Of a stretch of DNA of 64,000 nt, positions 55,392-63,640 are shown one piece after another; positions within the stretch are counted from its first letter, which is position 1; each line of letters begins with the position of its first letter. Below the pieces are notes generated by a model, which had not been told where the DNA came from, searched no databases, and was given only the letters and a program-made list of their open reading frames with translations. The DNA comes from Flavobacterium limnophilum (lineage in GTDB: Bacteria > Bacteroidota > Bacteroidia > Flavobacteriales > Flavobacteriaceae): NCBI RefSeq assembly GCF_027111315.2, contig NZ_CP114289.2:2356001-2420000 (forward strand), in the 5' to 3' direction. Both the position numbers and the translations under genes were made by a program.

Positions 55392-56616
55392 ATTACCGAA
55401 GGATTGGAAAATAGTATCTATATCGAAAATTGGAAAAATTGAAACAGGCACAACTCCTAGTAAGGCTATTACTGAATATTATGGCACTGAATATCCATTT
55501 TATAAACCTTCAGATTTAGATGCTGGCATAAATGTTTTTAAATCAATTGATGGATTAACAAAACTTGGAGTTGATAAAGCAAGATATGTTGCAGAAAACA
55601 CAACACTTGTCACTTGTATTGGAGCAACAATTGGTAAAACTGGTTATTTAAAAAAAGGTGGAGGTTTTAATCAGCAAATTAATGCTATTATTCCAAATGT
55701 AGGTGTAAACCCTAAATTTATATATTATCAAGCAATTGGTTTAGATTTTCAAAAACAAATTAAGAATAATGCTTCTGCAACAACTTTACCACTACTCAAT
55801 AAAAGTAAGTTTCAATTATTGACAATGGTTAATTGCCCTTTAGAAAACCAAACCCTCATCGTCTCCAAAATAGAAGAACTTTTCAGCGAGCTAGACAAAG
55901 GTATAGAAGATTTAAAAACAGCCCAACAGCAACTCAAAACCTATAGACAAAGTGTGTTGAAATGGGCTTTTGAAGGGAGATTGACGAATAAAAAAGTGAA
56001 GGATTGGAAATTGCCGAAGGGATGGAAGTTATTAACATTGGATAACGTAACTAAAAAAATAACCGATGGAGAACATTTTAGACCTCAAACACAAGAAACT
56101 GGAATTCCTTTTCTTTCTGCTAAAGATGTTCAAAGTAATGGTGTGTCATTTGACAAACCGCTCTATATTTCAAAAGAAACAGCAAAAAAAGCTTTGCAAA
56201 GATGTAATCCTGAAAGAGGAGATATTCTAATTGTAAGTAGAGGCGCTACAGTTGGACGAATGTGCATAGTAAATACTGATAATCAGTTTTGTTTACTTGG
56301 AAGTGTTATTCTAATAAAAGTTAATAATAGTATCGATAGTAAACTTTTAAATTATTTGCTAAAATCTCCAATAGCAAATCAAAAAATGATAACTGTTTCT
56401 GGAGCAACCGCACAACAAGCAATTTACTTAAGAGATATAAAAAAAATAGAAATATCATTACCTCCACTCGAAGAGCAACACCAAATCGTTCAAGAAATAG
56501 AAAGCCGTTTGAGCGTGGCGGATAAAATGGAGGAAAGTATTAGTCAAAGTTTATTGCAGGCAGAGGCTTTGCGGCAGAGTATATTGAAGAAGGCGTTTAG
56601 CGGGGAGTTGGTTTAA
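55381..56616 (+). CDS. hsdS: Type I restriction-modification specificity subunit
   Basis: A 411-residue HsdS with two target-recognition domains. The first covers about residues 5-150 (PKDWKIVSISKIGKIETGTTPSK), a central helical spacer lies near 155-200 (IVSKIEELFSELDKGIEDLKTAQQQLKTYRQSVLKWAFEG region) and the second covers about 210-355 (LPKGWKLLTLDNVTKKITDGEH). The C-terminal helix starts at EEQHQIVQEIESRL and ends AFSGELV. The two helices are similar to each other, as required for the HsdM2-HsdS fold. It decides the DNA sequence methylated and protected. Its last 29 codons, beginning at M383, are the unit repeated in the array downstream. It overlaps higA by 11 bp. Confidence 0.95.
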   Translation: MSNKLPKDWKIVSISKIGKIETGTTPSKAITEYYGTEYPFYKPSDLDAGINVFKSIDGLTKLGVDKARYVAENTTLVTCIGATIGKTGYLKKGGGFNQQINAIIPNVGVNPKFIYYQAIGLDFQKQIKNNASATTLPLLNKSKFQLLTMVNCPLENQTLIVSKIEELFSELDKGIEDLKTAQQQLKTYRQSVLKWAFEGRLTNKKVKDWKLPKGWKLLTLDNVTKKITDGEHFRPQTQETGIPFLSAKDVQSNGVSFDKPLYISKETAKKALQRCNPERGDILIVSRGATVGRMCIVNTDNQFCLLGSVILIKVNNSIDSKLLNYLLKSPIANQKMITVSGATAQQAIYLRDIKKIEISLPPLEEQHQIVQEIESRLSVADKMEESISQSLLQAEALRQSILKKAFSGELV

Positions 56617-58860
56617 TGATATGCGCCGAGCCTATGGCTCTTATGATAGAGGATTAACGCTATGCCAACTGGACTAAAGTCCAGCCTTACAAAATGAATC
56701 GAGCCGATGGCTCTAGCTCGTTAACGTAAAAGTCCCGTAGGGACGAAACATTTTGTAGCAACGGATTTTATCCGTTGGAATGATAAAATGGAGGAAAGTA
56801 TTAGTCAGAGTTTATTACAAGCAGAGGCCTTGCGGCAGCGTATATTGAAGAAGGCGTTTAGTGGGAAGTTGGTTTGATGATATGCGCCGAGCCTACGGCT
56901 CTTTTTCTAGTGTTGTGTGTTACAAAACTGGACTAAAGTCCAGCCTTACAAAATGAATCGAGCCGATGGCTCTAACTCGTGAACATAAAAGTCCCGTAGG
57001 GACGAAACATTTTGTAGCAACGGATTTTAACCCGTTGGAATGATAAAATGGAGGAAAGTATTAGTCAGAGTTTATTACAAGCAGAGGCCGTGCGGCAGCG
57101 TATATTGAAGAAGGCGTTTAGTGGGAAGTTGGTTTGATGATATGCGCCGAGCCTACGGCTCTTATGATAGAGGATTCACGCTATGCCAACTGGACTAAAG
57201 TCCAGCCTTACAAAATGAATCGAGCCGATGGCTCTAGCTCGTTAACGTAAAAGTCCCGTAGGGACGAAACATTTTGTAGCAACGGATTTTAATCCGTTGG
57301 AATGATAAAATGGAGGAAAGCATTGGGCAAAGCCTACAACAAGCCGAGGCATTGCGGCAGAGTATATTGAAGAAGGAGTTTAGTGGGGAGTTGGTTTAAT
57401 GATATGCGCCGAGCCTACGGCTCTTATGATAGAGGATTCACGCTATGCCAACTGGACTAAAGTCCAGCCTTACAAAATGAATCGAGCCGATGGCTCTAGC
57501 TCGTTACCGTAAAAGTCCTGTAGGGACGAGACATTTTGTAGCAACGGATTTTAATCCGTTGGAATGATAAAATGGAGGAAAGCATTGGGCAAAGTTTGTT
57601 ACAGGCAGAAGCCTTGAGGCAGAGTATATTGAAGAAGGCGTTTAGCGGGGAGTTGGTTTAATGATATGAGCCGAGCCTATGGCTCTTTTTCTCCTGTTGT
57701 GTGTTAAGAAACTGGACTAAAGTCCAGCCTTACAAAATGAATCGAGCCGATGGCTCTAACTCGTGAACGTAAAAGTCCCGTAAGGACGAAACATTTTGTA
57801 GCAACGGATTTTAATCCGTTGGAATTATAAAATGGAGGAAAGTATTAGTCAGAGTTTATTACAAGCAGAGGCCTTGCGGCAGCGTATATTGAAGAAGGCG
57901 TTTAGTAGGAAGTTAGTTTAATGATATACACCGAGCCTACGGCTCTTATGATAGAGGATTCACGCTATGCCAACTGGACTAAAGTCCAGCCTTACAAAAT
58001 GAATCGAGCCGATGGCTCTAACTCGTGAACGTAAAAGTCCCATAAGGACGAAACATTTTGTAGCAACGGATTTTAATCCGTTGGAATTATAAAATGGAGG
58101 AAAGTATTAGTCAGAGTTTATTACAAGCAGAGGCCTTGCGGCAGCGTATATTGAAGAAGGCGTTTAGTAGGAAGTTAGTTTAATGATATACACCGAGCCT
58201 ACGGCTCTTATGAAAGAGGATTCACGCTATGCCAACTGGACTAAAGTCCAGCCTTACAAAATGAATCGAGCCGATGGCTCTAGCTCGTTAACGTAAAAGT
58301 CCTGTAGGGACGAGACATTTTGTAGCAACGGATTTTAATCCGTTGGAATGATAAAATGGAGGAAAGCATTGGGCAAAGCCTACAACAAGCCGAGGCATTG
58401 CGGCAGAGTATATTGAAGAAGGAGTTTAGCGGGGAGTTGGTTTAATGATATGCGCCGAGCCTACGGCTCTTATGATAGAGGATTCACGCTATGCCAACTG
58501 GACTAAAGTCCAGCCTTACAAAATGAATCGAGCCGATGGCTCTAACTCGTGAACATAAAAGTCCCGTAGGGACGAAACATTTTGTAGCAACGGATTTTAA
58601 CCCGTTGGAATGATAAAATGGAGGAAAGTATTAGTCAGAGTTTATTACAAGCAGAGGCCGTGCGGCAGCGTATATTGAAGAAGGCGTTTAGTGGGAAGTT
58701 GGTTTAATGATATGCGCCGAGCCTACGGCTCTTTTTCTAGTGTTGTGTGTTACAAAACTGGACTAAAGTCCAGCCTTACAAAATGAATCGAGCCGATGGC
58801 TCTAGCTCGTTAACGTAAAAGTCCCGTAGGGACGAAACATTTTGTAGCAACGGATTTTAA
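56617..58860 (+). repeat. Tandem array of hsdS 3'-end units with hairpin spacers (8 extra copies)
   Basis: Eight further copies of the last 29 codons of hsdS start at 56788, 57048, 57310, 57572, 57832, 58094, 58356 and 58618, a period of 260-262 bp. Each has an ATG, the full frame without indels and a stop, while differing by substitutions. ISQ and IGQ classes exist; copies 57310 and 58356, and copies 57048 and 58618, are near-identical pairs, and 57832 equals 58094. Each spacer of about 170 bp holds five hairpins: GAGCC-TAC-GGCTC, CTGGACT/AGTCCAG, GAGCC-GAT-GGCTC, GTCCC-GTA-GGGAC and CAACGGAT/ATCCGTTG. Two spacer variants occur (TTATGATAGAGG type and TTTTTCTAGTG type). It is not a CRISPR: units are long and spacers are alike. 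Confidence 0.95.
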
Positions 58861-58960
58861 TCCGTTGTAATAGAAATGATAATCAATATAAAGCAACGGA
58901 TTTTAACCCGTTGTAATAGAAATGACAATCAATATAAAGTTCCATAGGAACGATATGTTT
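58841..58960 (+). repeat. REP-like hairpins directly upstream of the Y1 transposase
   Basis: The array ends in CAACGGATTTTAATCCGTTG followed by a repeated segment (TAATAGAAATGAYAATCAATATAAAG) with a second CAACGG/CCGTTG hairpin at 58894-58913. A short GTTCC-ATA-GGAAC hairpin follows. These are the same hairpin motifs as in the array spacers, now placed beside the probable mobilising enzyme. Confidence 0.75.
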
Positions 58961-58980
58961 TACAAATAAATATTAAAAAA

Positions 58981-59442
58981 ATGGCAAATACCTATCATCA
59001 AGTATATATACAAGCTGTTTTCGCCGTAAAATATAGAAATGCGGTTCTAGAAAAAAAATGGCGCAATGAAATTCAAGGAGTAATAGGGAATTTAATAAAT
59101 GAAACCGGATGTAAAACGATTATTGTTAATGGTGTTGAAGATCACATACATTGCTTCTTAGGTTTGAAGCCAACGGTATCAATTTCAGAATTAATGAAGA
59201 CCATAAAAGCAAAATCATCAAAATATATCAATGATAACAAGCTAATTTTAAATCGATTTGAATGGCAGGAAGGTTATGGCGTTTTTTCATATAGTCAATC
59301 TCATATAGATAAAGTTTACAAGTATATAGCTAATCAAGAAGCGCATCATAAGAAACAGACATTCAGAGATGAATATTTGGCTTTTTTAGACAAATTTGAA
59401 GTCTCTTTTGATGAAAGATATATTTTTGAGGATTTGATATGA
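58981..59442 (+). CDS. IS200/IS605-like Y1 transposase, REP-associated type (RAYT)
   Basis: A 153-residue HUH-fold single-strand transposase. The metal-binding pair is H55 and H57 (EDHIHCFLGL), the catalytic tyrosine Y115 with Q119 (YKYIANQ) on the C-terminal helix. The end EVSFDERYIFE is typical of Bacteroidota members. No second gene (TnpB) and no IS200-type end hairpins surround it. Instead it is preceded by about 2.3 kb of repeated hairpins, the arrangement expected for REP-associated tyrosine transposases, which act on palindromic REP sequences. It may have helped create or spread the hairpin units. Proteins of this family cut hairpin DNA in single-stranded form. Confidence 0.88.
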   Translation: MANTYHQVYIQAVFAVKYRNAVLEKKWRNEIQGVIGNLINETGCKTIIVNGVEDHIHCFLGLKPTVSISELMKTIKAKSSKYINDNKLILNRFEWQEGYGVFSYSQSHIDKVYKYIANQEAHHKKQTFRDEYLAFLDKFEVSFDERYIFEDLI

Positions 59443-59691
59443 TTCAGGCTTACAACTCTCATAATTGATGCTGTAAACGACACTGTAAGTGATGCTCTAA
59501 ATGATGCTGTAAATTATATGTCCAAACAAGATAATGGTGTAGGGATTAATGAAATAATGGGAGTTACCAATAAATCTAATGCTACCGTCAAAAGATATTT
59601 ACAATTGCTAAAAGCTATTCAAGCAATAGAATTTAGAGGTTCTGTAAAAACAGGTAAATATTATTTAACAGAAGAAATGGTAAAAAAATAA
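59443..59691 (+). pseudogene. 3' fragment of an ATP-binding (AlbA/AAA_4-type) or Fic-type gene
   Basis: Directly after the transposase stop, and in the same frame, the sequence reads DAVNDTVSDALNDAVNYM followed by a winged-helix-like segment (INEIMGVTNKSNATVKRYLQLL, then KTGKYYLTEEMVKK). Repeated V-N-D-x-V stretches followed by a small winged helix are the usual C-terminus of AlbA_2/AAA_4 ATP-binding proteins and some Fic proteins, which often lie in restriction islands. The main part is missing. A 57-residue frame from 59518 could still be translated. Confidence 0.6.
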
Positions 59692-59807
59692 AAGAAGTAT
59701 ATATACTAAAAAGTTACTTAGGCATAATTCAAAATTTGTCACAAACGTGAGATTAAGACAATGTTTATTGAAAAATACATTTAAAAGGGAGTTAATTTGA
59801 TAGTGTT

Positions 59808-60479
59808 ATGAAAGAACTAGATTTTATAATAAAATATTCGTTTTCTAACTTTTTAAAAGATTGTCCAGTAGGAGAAGATCCAACGGAATTTGTTAATGAG
59901 ATAGACTTTGAAGTATATCTTACAGACGAAACAGGACATTTACAGGAGCAAGTAGGAAAAGGTAAAATAAGTCAAATCCTTTTTTCTTTGGCAATGGATT
60001 GTGGGTTTCCACTAAGTGATGTTATGGATGCCACGCATTCTATTTGCCAAATGTCAGGAATATTGTTTGAATGGGATCAAGACAAAGACTTTTGGGATAA
60101 AATTGATATTTATTTTGAATATCAGCCACTTGAAAATTATGATGTCTTTTTTCTAGAAACATTAGAAATAATCGCAAAATATAGAGGTAAAGGTCTTGGA
60201 GAAAAAATAATCAATAATTTGATTGAACGATTTTATTCTTCTTGTGGATTATGGGTTTTGAAAGCATTTCCAATGCAGCATGATATTGCAATTAAAAATG
60301 AAAAGGAAGAAAATTGGAGTGATTGGAATAGAAAAATGGAATACCCAAAAATGGAATTAGATTTTGAAAAATCACAATACCAATTATTCAACTATTACAA
60401 AAAAAGAGGATTTCAAAATCCATTTGACATGGAGTATTTTATAGCTAGACCATTTGATATTATTAACAAAAATGAGTAA
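59808..60479 (+). CDS. Probable GNAT-type acetyltransferase-like protein
   Basis: A 223-residue cytoplasmic protein. The segment EIIAKYRGKGLGEKIINNLIERF (about residues 120-142) matches the acetyl-CoA-binding motif A of GNAT acetyltransferases (R/Q-x-x-G-x-G/A). The preceding beta strand (YDVFFLETLEI) and following strand (LWVLKAFPMQ) fit the fold, and YYKKRGFQNP near residue 195 resembles the last GNAT helix and strand. The N-terminal 100 residues are not recognised. GNAT enzymes can be antitoxins' partners or modify proteins or small molecules; the substrate is unknown. It stands alone between the gene fragment and a relic hsdS tail. Confidence 0.6.
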   Translation: MKELDFIIKYSFSNFLKDCPVGEDPTEFVNEIDFEVYLTDETGHLQEQVGKGKISQILFSLAMDCGFPLSDVMDATHSICQMSGILFEWDQDKDFWDKIDIYFEYQPLENYDVFFLETLEIIAKYRGKGLGEKIINNLIERFYSSCGLWVLKAFPMQHDIAIKNEKEENWSDWNRKMEYPKMELDFEKSQYQLFNYYKKRGFQNPFDMEYFIARPFDIINKNE

Positions 60480-60490
60480 TAGTAAACGAT

Positions 60491-60620
60491 TAAAATAGAG
60501 AAAAGTATTGCCCAAAGCCTGCAACAAGCTGAAGTATTGAGGCAGCGTATATTGAAGGAGGTGCTTAGTGAGGAGTTGGTGTAATAACATGAACCGAGCC
60601 TACGGCTTTCAATAACAAAC
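60491..60620 (+). repeat. Degenerate outlying copy of the hsdS-tail unit
   Basis: From 60495 the 29-codon hsdS tail is present again with many substitutions but no indel. The first codon is ATA instead of ATG; the frame ends in AEVLRQRILKEVLSEELV and TAA at 60582. The first hairpin of the spacer follows (GAGCCTACGGCT). It lies about 1.9 kb beyond the main array, across the transposase and the acetyltransferase-like gene, which suggests that these were inserted or captured between repeat units. Confidence 0.85.
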
Positions 60621-60760
60621 CGGTTATTGATGTTACTTCATAGGATATTGATTAAGGAGTTCAGTAAGAGATTGGCACCAATAAACAACTATAAAGTTGT
60701 ATTTATGATTAAAAAATGCATAAAATTTAACCATAAAGTAATATAATTAAAATATTGTAT

Positions 60761-60768
60761 TACTTTTG
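60761..60768 (+). promoter_or_regulatory. -7 box of the MqsR-like toxin operon
   Basis: TACTTTTGC matches the Bacteroidetes -7 consensus 13 bp before the ATG at 60782. It rules out the upstream ATG at 60755, which would precede the transcript start. Confidence 0.65.
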
Positions 60769-60781
60769 CAATCGCAATACC

Positions 60782-61132
60782 ATGTCCACAACCAAAGAAA
60801 CAGTAGGTCGGTTTCTAAAAGATTTTAAATTTAAAATGTCTATTTGGGATGTTCTTTTTAGAGATGACAGAGGGAAAAACACCACTACATTAACTACTTT
60901 AGAACTTCGTCCCATAGAGCGAAAGAAAGTATTGGAGTCCTTAGAAGCATTGGATTATAGTGAAGGTCCCGTTGAAGAAAAATTATATGGCGGTTCGGCT
61001 ATGTGGGTTTTTGGAAAAATGGTGAAGAAAAAAGAAATCTATATTAAAATTACCATGGGTGCTCCAGGAAGTTCCGTCATTTGCATCTCATTTCATTTGG
61101 CAGAGCACAAAATGTCTTATCCTTTAAAATAA
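60782..61132 (+). CDS. MqsR-like toxin of a type II toxin-antitoxin pair
   Basis: A 116-residue protein from the promoter-supported start. The sequence has FRDDRGKNTTTLTTLELRP, EEKLYGGSAMWVFGKMVKKKEIYIKIT and the C-terminal ICISFHLAEHKMSYP. The small alpha/beta layout and the YIKITM/ICISFH strands fit the RelE/MqsR mRNA-interferase group, and proteins like it commonly precede antitoxins with an MqsA-type HTH. The exact family is uncertain. It lies 7 bp before the antitoxin gene and has its own promoter. Confidence 0.6.
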   Translation: MSTTKETVGRFLKDFKFKMSIWDVLFRDDRGKNTTTLTTLELRPIERKKVLESLEALDYSEGPVEEKLYGGSAMWVFGKMVKKKEIYIKITMGAPGSSVICISFHLAEHKMSYPLK

Positions 61133-61139
61133 ACAGTAC

Positions 61140-62144
61140 ATGAAAAGCCCCTTTACAGGAAAAGAAATGTTATTGTCCAAAGAAAAAAGGACAATAGCTT
61201 TTAGAAAAGAAAATTTTCCGGTCGTGTTTCATTTTTATAAATGTGAAGCCACCCAAGAACAATTTACCACTACCGCATTGGACGAATTGAACATCAACCA
61301 GGTCTATAATCAATATCGCGATAAATTTAATATTCCGTTTCCCGATGAAATCATAAAAATTAGAGCGCAATATGACATCCCTGCTTCCAAAATGTCGGCC
61401 ATATTAGGTTTTGGCACCCATAGTTATCGTCAATATGAAGCTGGAGAGATGCCCAATACTTCGAACGCCCGTTTGATTCAAATGGCCGGCGACCCCAATA
61501 AATTTGTTGAAATGATCCAGTTATGGGATTCCACTGATGAAAAAATCAAGGCCAAATATCTTAAAACCACCCAACATTTAATAGAAGAGCAAAACAGAAA
61601 TAGTTTTAACGTCAATCTTAAAGATTATTTACTAGGCAAACATTTGGCCGATATTTATTCGGGATATCGAAACCCCAATTTTGAAAAATTTGCCGAGATG
61701 GTCGTTTACTTTTCGGATACTGTTCAGCCCTATAAGACCAAGATGAATAAACTCTTGTTTTATGCCGATTTTTTAATGTTTAAACAAAGTTGTTTTTCCA
61801 TAAGCGGCGTTCGATATAATGCCATCAATATGGGACCCGTTCCGCATAATTTCAACAGTATTTTTGAATATTTAGCCAACCAAGACGTGATTGACGTGTG
61901 TTACACTAAATTTCCAGACGGCAATACCGGTGAGCAATTTCAATCCAGAAAAGACAGACCTTTTAATGCCGGTCTTTTTTCAGAATATGAATTAGACGTT
62001 TTAAATAAAGTGTCCTCCGCCTTCCAAACAACCAGCACCAATGACATTATTGAATTGAGTCATTTAGAAGCCGCTTGGCAAAAAAATGAACAAAACAAAA
62101 GCATCATCAGTTATGAACATGCTTTTGAATTAAGTCAAATATAA
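61140..62144 (+). CDS. Antitoxin with MqsA-like HTH and SocA/Panacea (DUF4065) domain
   Basis: A 334-residue protein. Residues of about 1-60 resemble an MqsA N-terminus that has lost its zinc-binding cysteines. An XRE-like HTH lies at about 70-120 (IRAQYDIPASKMSAILGFGTHSYRQYEAGEMPNTSN). A Panacea/SocA domain covers about 175-300 (NKLLFYADFLMFKQSCFSISGVRYNAINMGPVPHNFNSIFEYL). Panacea domains neutralise many unrelated toxins, while the HTH should bind the operon promoter. The gene starts 7 bp after the toxin and ends 2 bp before hsdM, so antitoxin and methyltransferase are very probably co-translated from one mRNA. Confidence 0.8.
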   Translation: MKSPFTGKEMLLSKEKRTIAFRKENFPVVFHFYKCEATQEQFTTTALDELNINQVYNQYRDKFNIPFPDEIIKIRAQYDIPASKMSAILGFGTHSYRQYEAGEMPNTSNARLIQMAGDPNKFVEMIQLWDSTDEKIKAKYLKTTQHLIEEQNRNSFNVNLKDYLLGKHLADIYSGYRNPNFEKFAEMVVYFSDTVQPYKTKMNKLLFYADFLMFKQSCFSISGVRYNAINMGPVPHNFNSIFEYLANQDVIDVCYTKFPDGNTGEQFQSRKDRPFNAGLFSEYELDVLNKVSSAFQTTSTNDIIELSHLEAAWQKNEQNKSIISYEHAFELSQI

Positions 62145-62146
62145 AT

Positions 62147-63640
62147 ATGAGCAAAGAAAATTCAGCGAATACCTCGAGTATCGTCAGTAAAGTATGGGCC
62201 TTTTGTCAAACCCTTAGAGACGATGGCGTGGGCTACGGCGACTACTTGGAGCAATTGACCTATTTGCTGTTCCTGAAAATGGCCGACGAATACAGCAAAC
62301 CGCCCCACAATAGAGTAATGCCCATTCCTGTGGAGTTTTCCTGGGAAACCTTGACCAACAAAAGTGGTACAGAGTTGGAGACGCATTACAACATTATGTT
62401 GCGGGAACTTGCCAAAGAAAAAGGGATTTTGGGACAAATCTTTGTCAAGAGCCAAAACAAAATACAAGACCCCGCCAAGTTGTACAAACTCATTGCCCTG
62501 ATCAATGCCGAGAACTGGATTTTGATGGGCGTGAAAGACAAAGGTGATATTTATGAAGGTCTATTAGAGAAGAATGCCGAGGACACCAAAAGTGGTGCGG
62601 GCCAGTACTTCACCCCTCGCCCACTAATCAAGGCGATGGTGGAATGTTTGCGTCCGGAACCCTTGAAAACCATTGCCGACCCTGCTTGTGGCACGGGAGG
62701 CTTTTTCTTGGCAGCTTACGACTGGATTGTGGACAACAGGAACTTGGACAAGGAGGCGAAACAGTTCTTGAAATACGAAACGTTTTTCGGGAACGAGATT
62801 GTGGCCAGTACCAGACGTTTGGCATTGATGAATTTGTTCTTGCACAATATTGGCGACATCGATTCGGATAATTTTATTTCACCGAATGATTCCCTGATTA
62901 CGGATTCGGGGACTCGATATGATTATATTTTGGCCAATCCGCCTTTCGGCAAGAAAAGCAGCATGACCTTTACCAATCAAGATGGCGAGCAGGAGAAAGA
63001 GGATTTGACTTATAACCGCCAAGATTTTTGGGTGACTACCAGCAACAAGCAGTTGAACTTTGTGCAACACATTCGCACGATGCTTAAAACGACTGGATTG
63101 GCCGCTGTGGTATTGCCCGACAATGTTTTGTTTGAAGGTGGCGTTGGTGAAACGGTGCGTAAAAAACTATTGGAGACTACCGATTTGCATACGATATTGC
63201 GTTTGCCAACAGGGATTTTCTATGCCAATGGCGTAAAAGCGAACGTCTTGTTTTTTGACGGTAAACCATCGAGCAAAGAACCGTGGACCAAGGAAGTTTG
63301 GGTGTATGACTATAGAACCAACATTCACCATACGCTAAAGAAAAATCCTTTAAAACTAAGCGATTTAAAAGATTTCATCACGCTTTACAACCCAGAGAAC
63401 CGACACAAACGTACAGAGACCTATAACGTCGAGACCAATCCTGAAGGGCGTTGGAGGAAGTTTAGCTATGATGAAATCATTGCCCGAGACAAAACGAGTT
63501 TGGACATCACTTGGCTGAAAGACAAATCCTTGGCGGATTTGGACAATCTGCCGGATCCTGATGTTTTGGCATTGGAGATTGTGGAGAACATTGAAGCGAG
63601 TTTGGATAGTTTCAGGGCGATTATTGCCAGTTTGAAGTAG
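62147..63640 (+). CDS. hsdM: Type I restriction-modification DNA methyltransferase subunit
   Basis: A 497-residue N6-adenine methyltransferase. The N-terminal HsdM helical domain covers about residues 10-140 (LRDDGVGYGDYLEQLTYLLFLKMADE). The SAM motif I is ADPACGTGGFFLAAYD (D178) and the catalytic motif IV is NPPFGKK (N264). QYFTPRPLIKAMVE precedes motif I as usual. The C-terminal region binds HsdS. It protects host DNA at the sites read by HsdS. Separation from hsdS by 5.5 kb, and transcription from the toxin-antitoxin promoter, are unusual for a type I system. Confidence 0.97.
   Translation: MSKENSANTSSIVSKVWAFCQTLRDDGVGYGDYLEQLTYLLFLKMADEYSKPPHNRVMPIPVEFSWETLTNKSGTELETHYNIMLRELAKEKGILGQIFVKSQNKIQDPAKLYKLIALINAENWILMGVKDKGDIYEGLLEKNAEDTKSGAGQYFTPRPLIKAMVECLRPEPLKTIADPACGTGGFFLAAYDWIVDNRNLDKEAKQFLKYETFFGNEIVASTRRLALMNLFLHNIGDIDSDNFISPNDSLITDSGTRYDYILANPPFGKKSSMTFTNQDGEQEKEDLTYNRQDFWVTTSNKQLNFVQHIRTMLKTTGLAAVVLPDNVLFEGGVGETVRKKLLETTDLHTILRLPTGIFYANGVKANVLFFDGKPSSKEPWTKEVWVYDYRTNIHHTLKKNPLKLSDLKDFITLYNPENRHKRTETYNVETNPEGRWRKFSYDEIIARDKTSLDITWLKDKSLADLDNLPDPDVLALEIVENIEASLDSFRAIIASLK

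Noticed and set aside
56788..58707. Eight separate small protein genes from the hsdS-tail frames
   Set aside because: Although each has ATG and stop, no promoter or ribosome-binding site is evident, so I report them as repeat units and leave translation as a test.
56617..58860. Possible CRISPR array
   Set aside because: Unit length is about 261 bp, the whole unit including the spacer is conserved, and no cas genes are near. It is a long-period tandem repeat.
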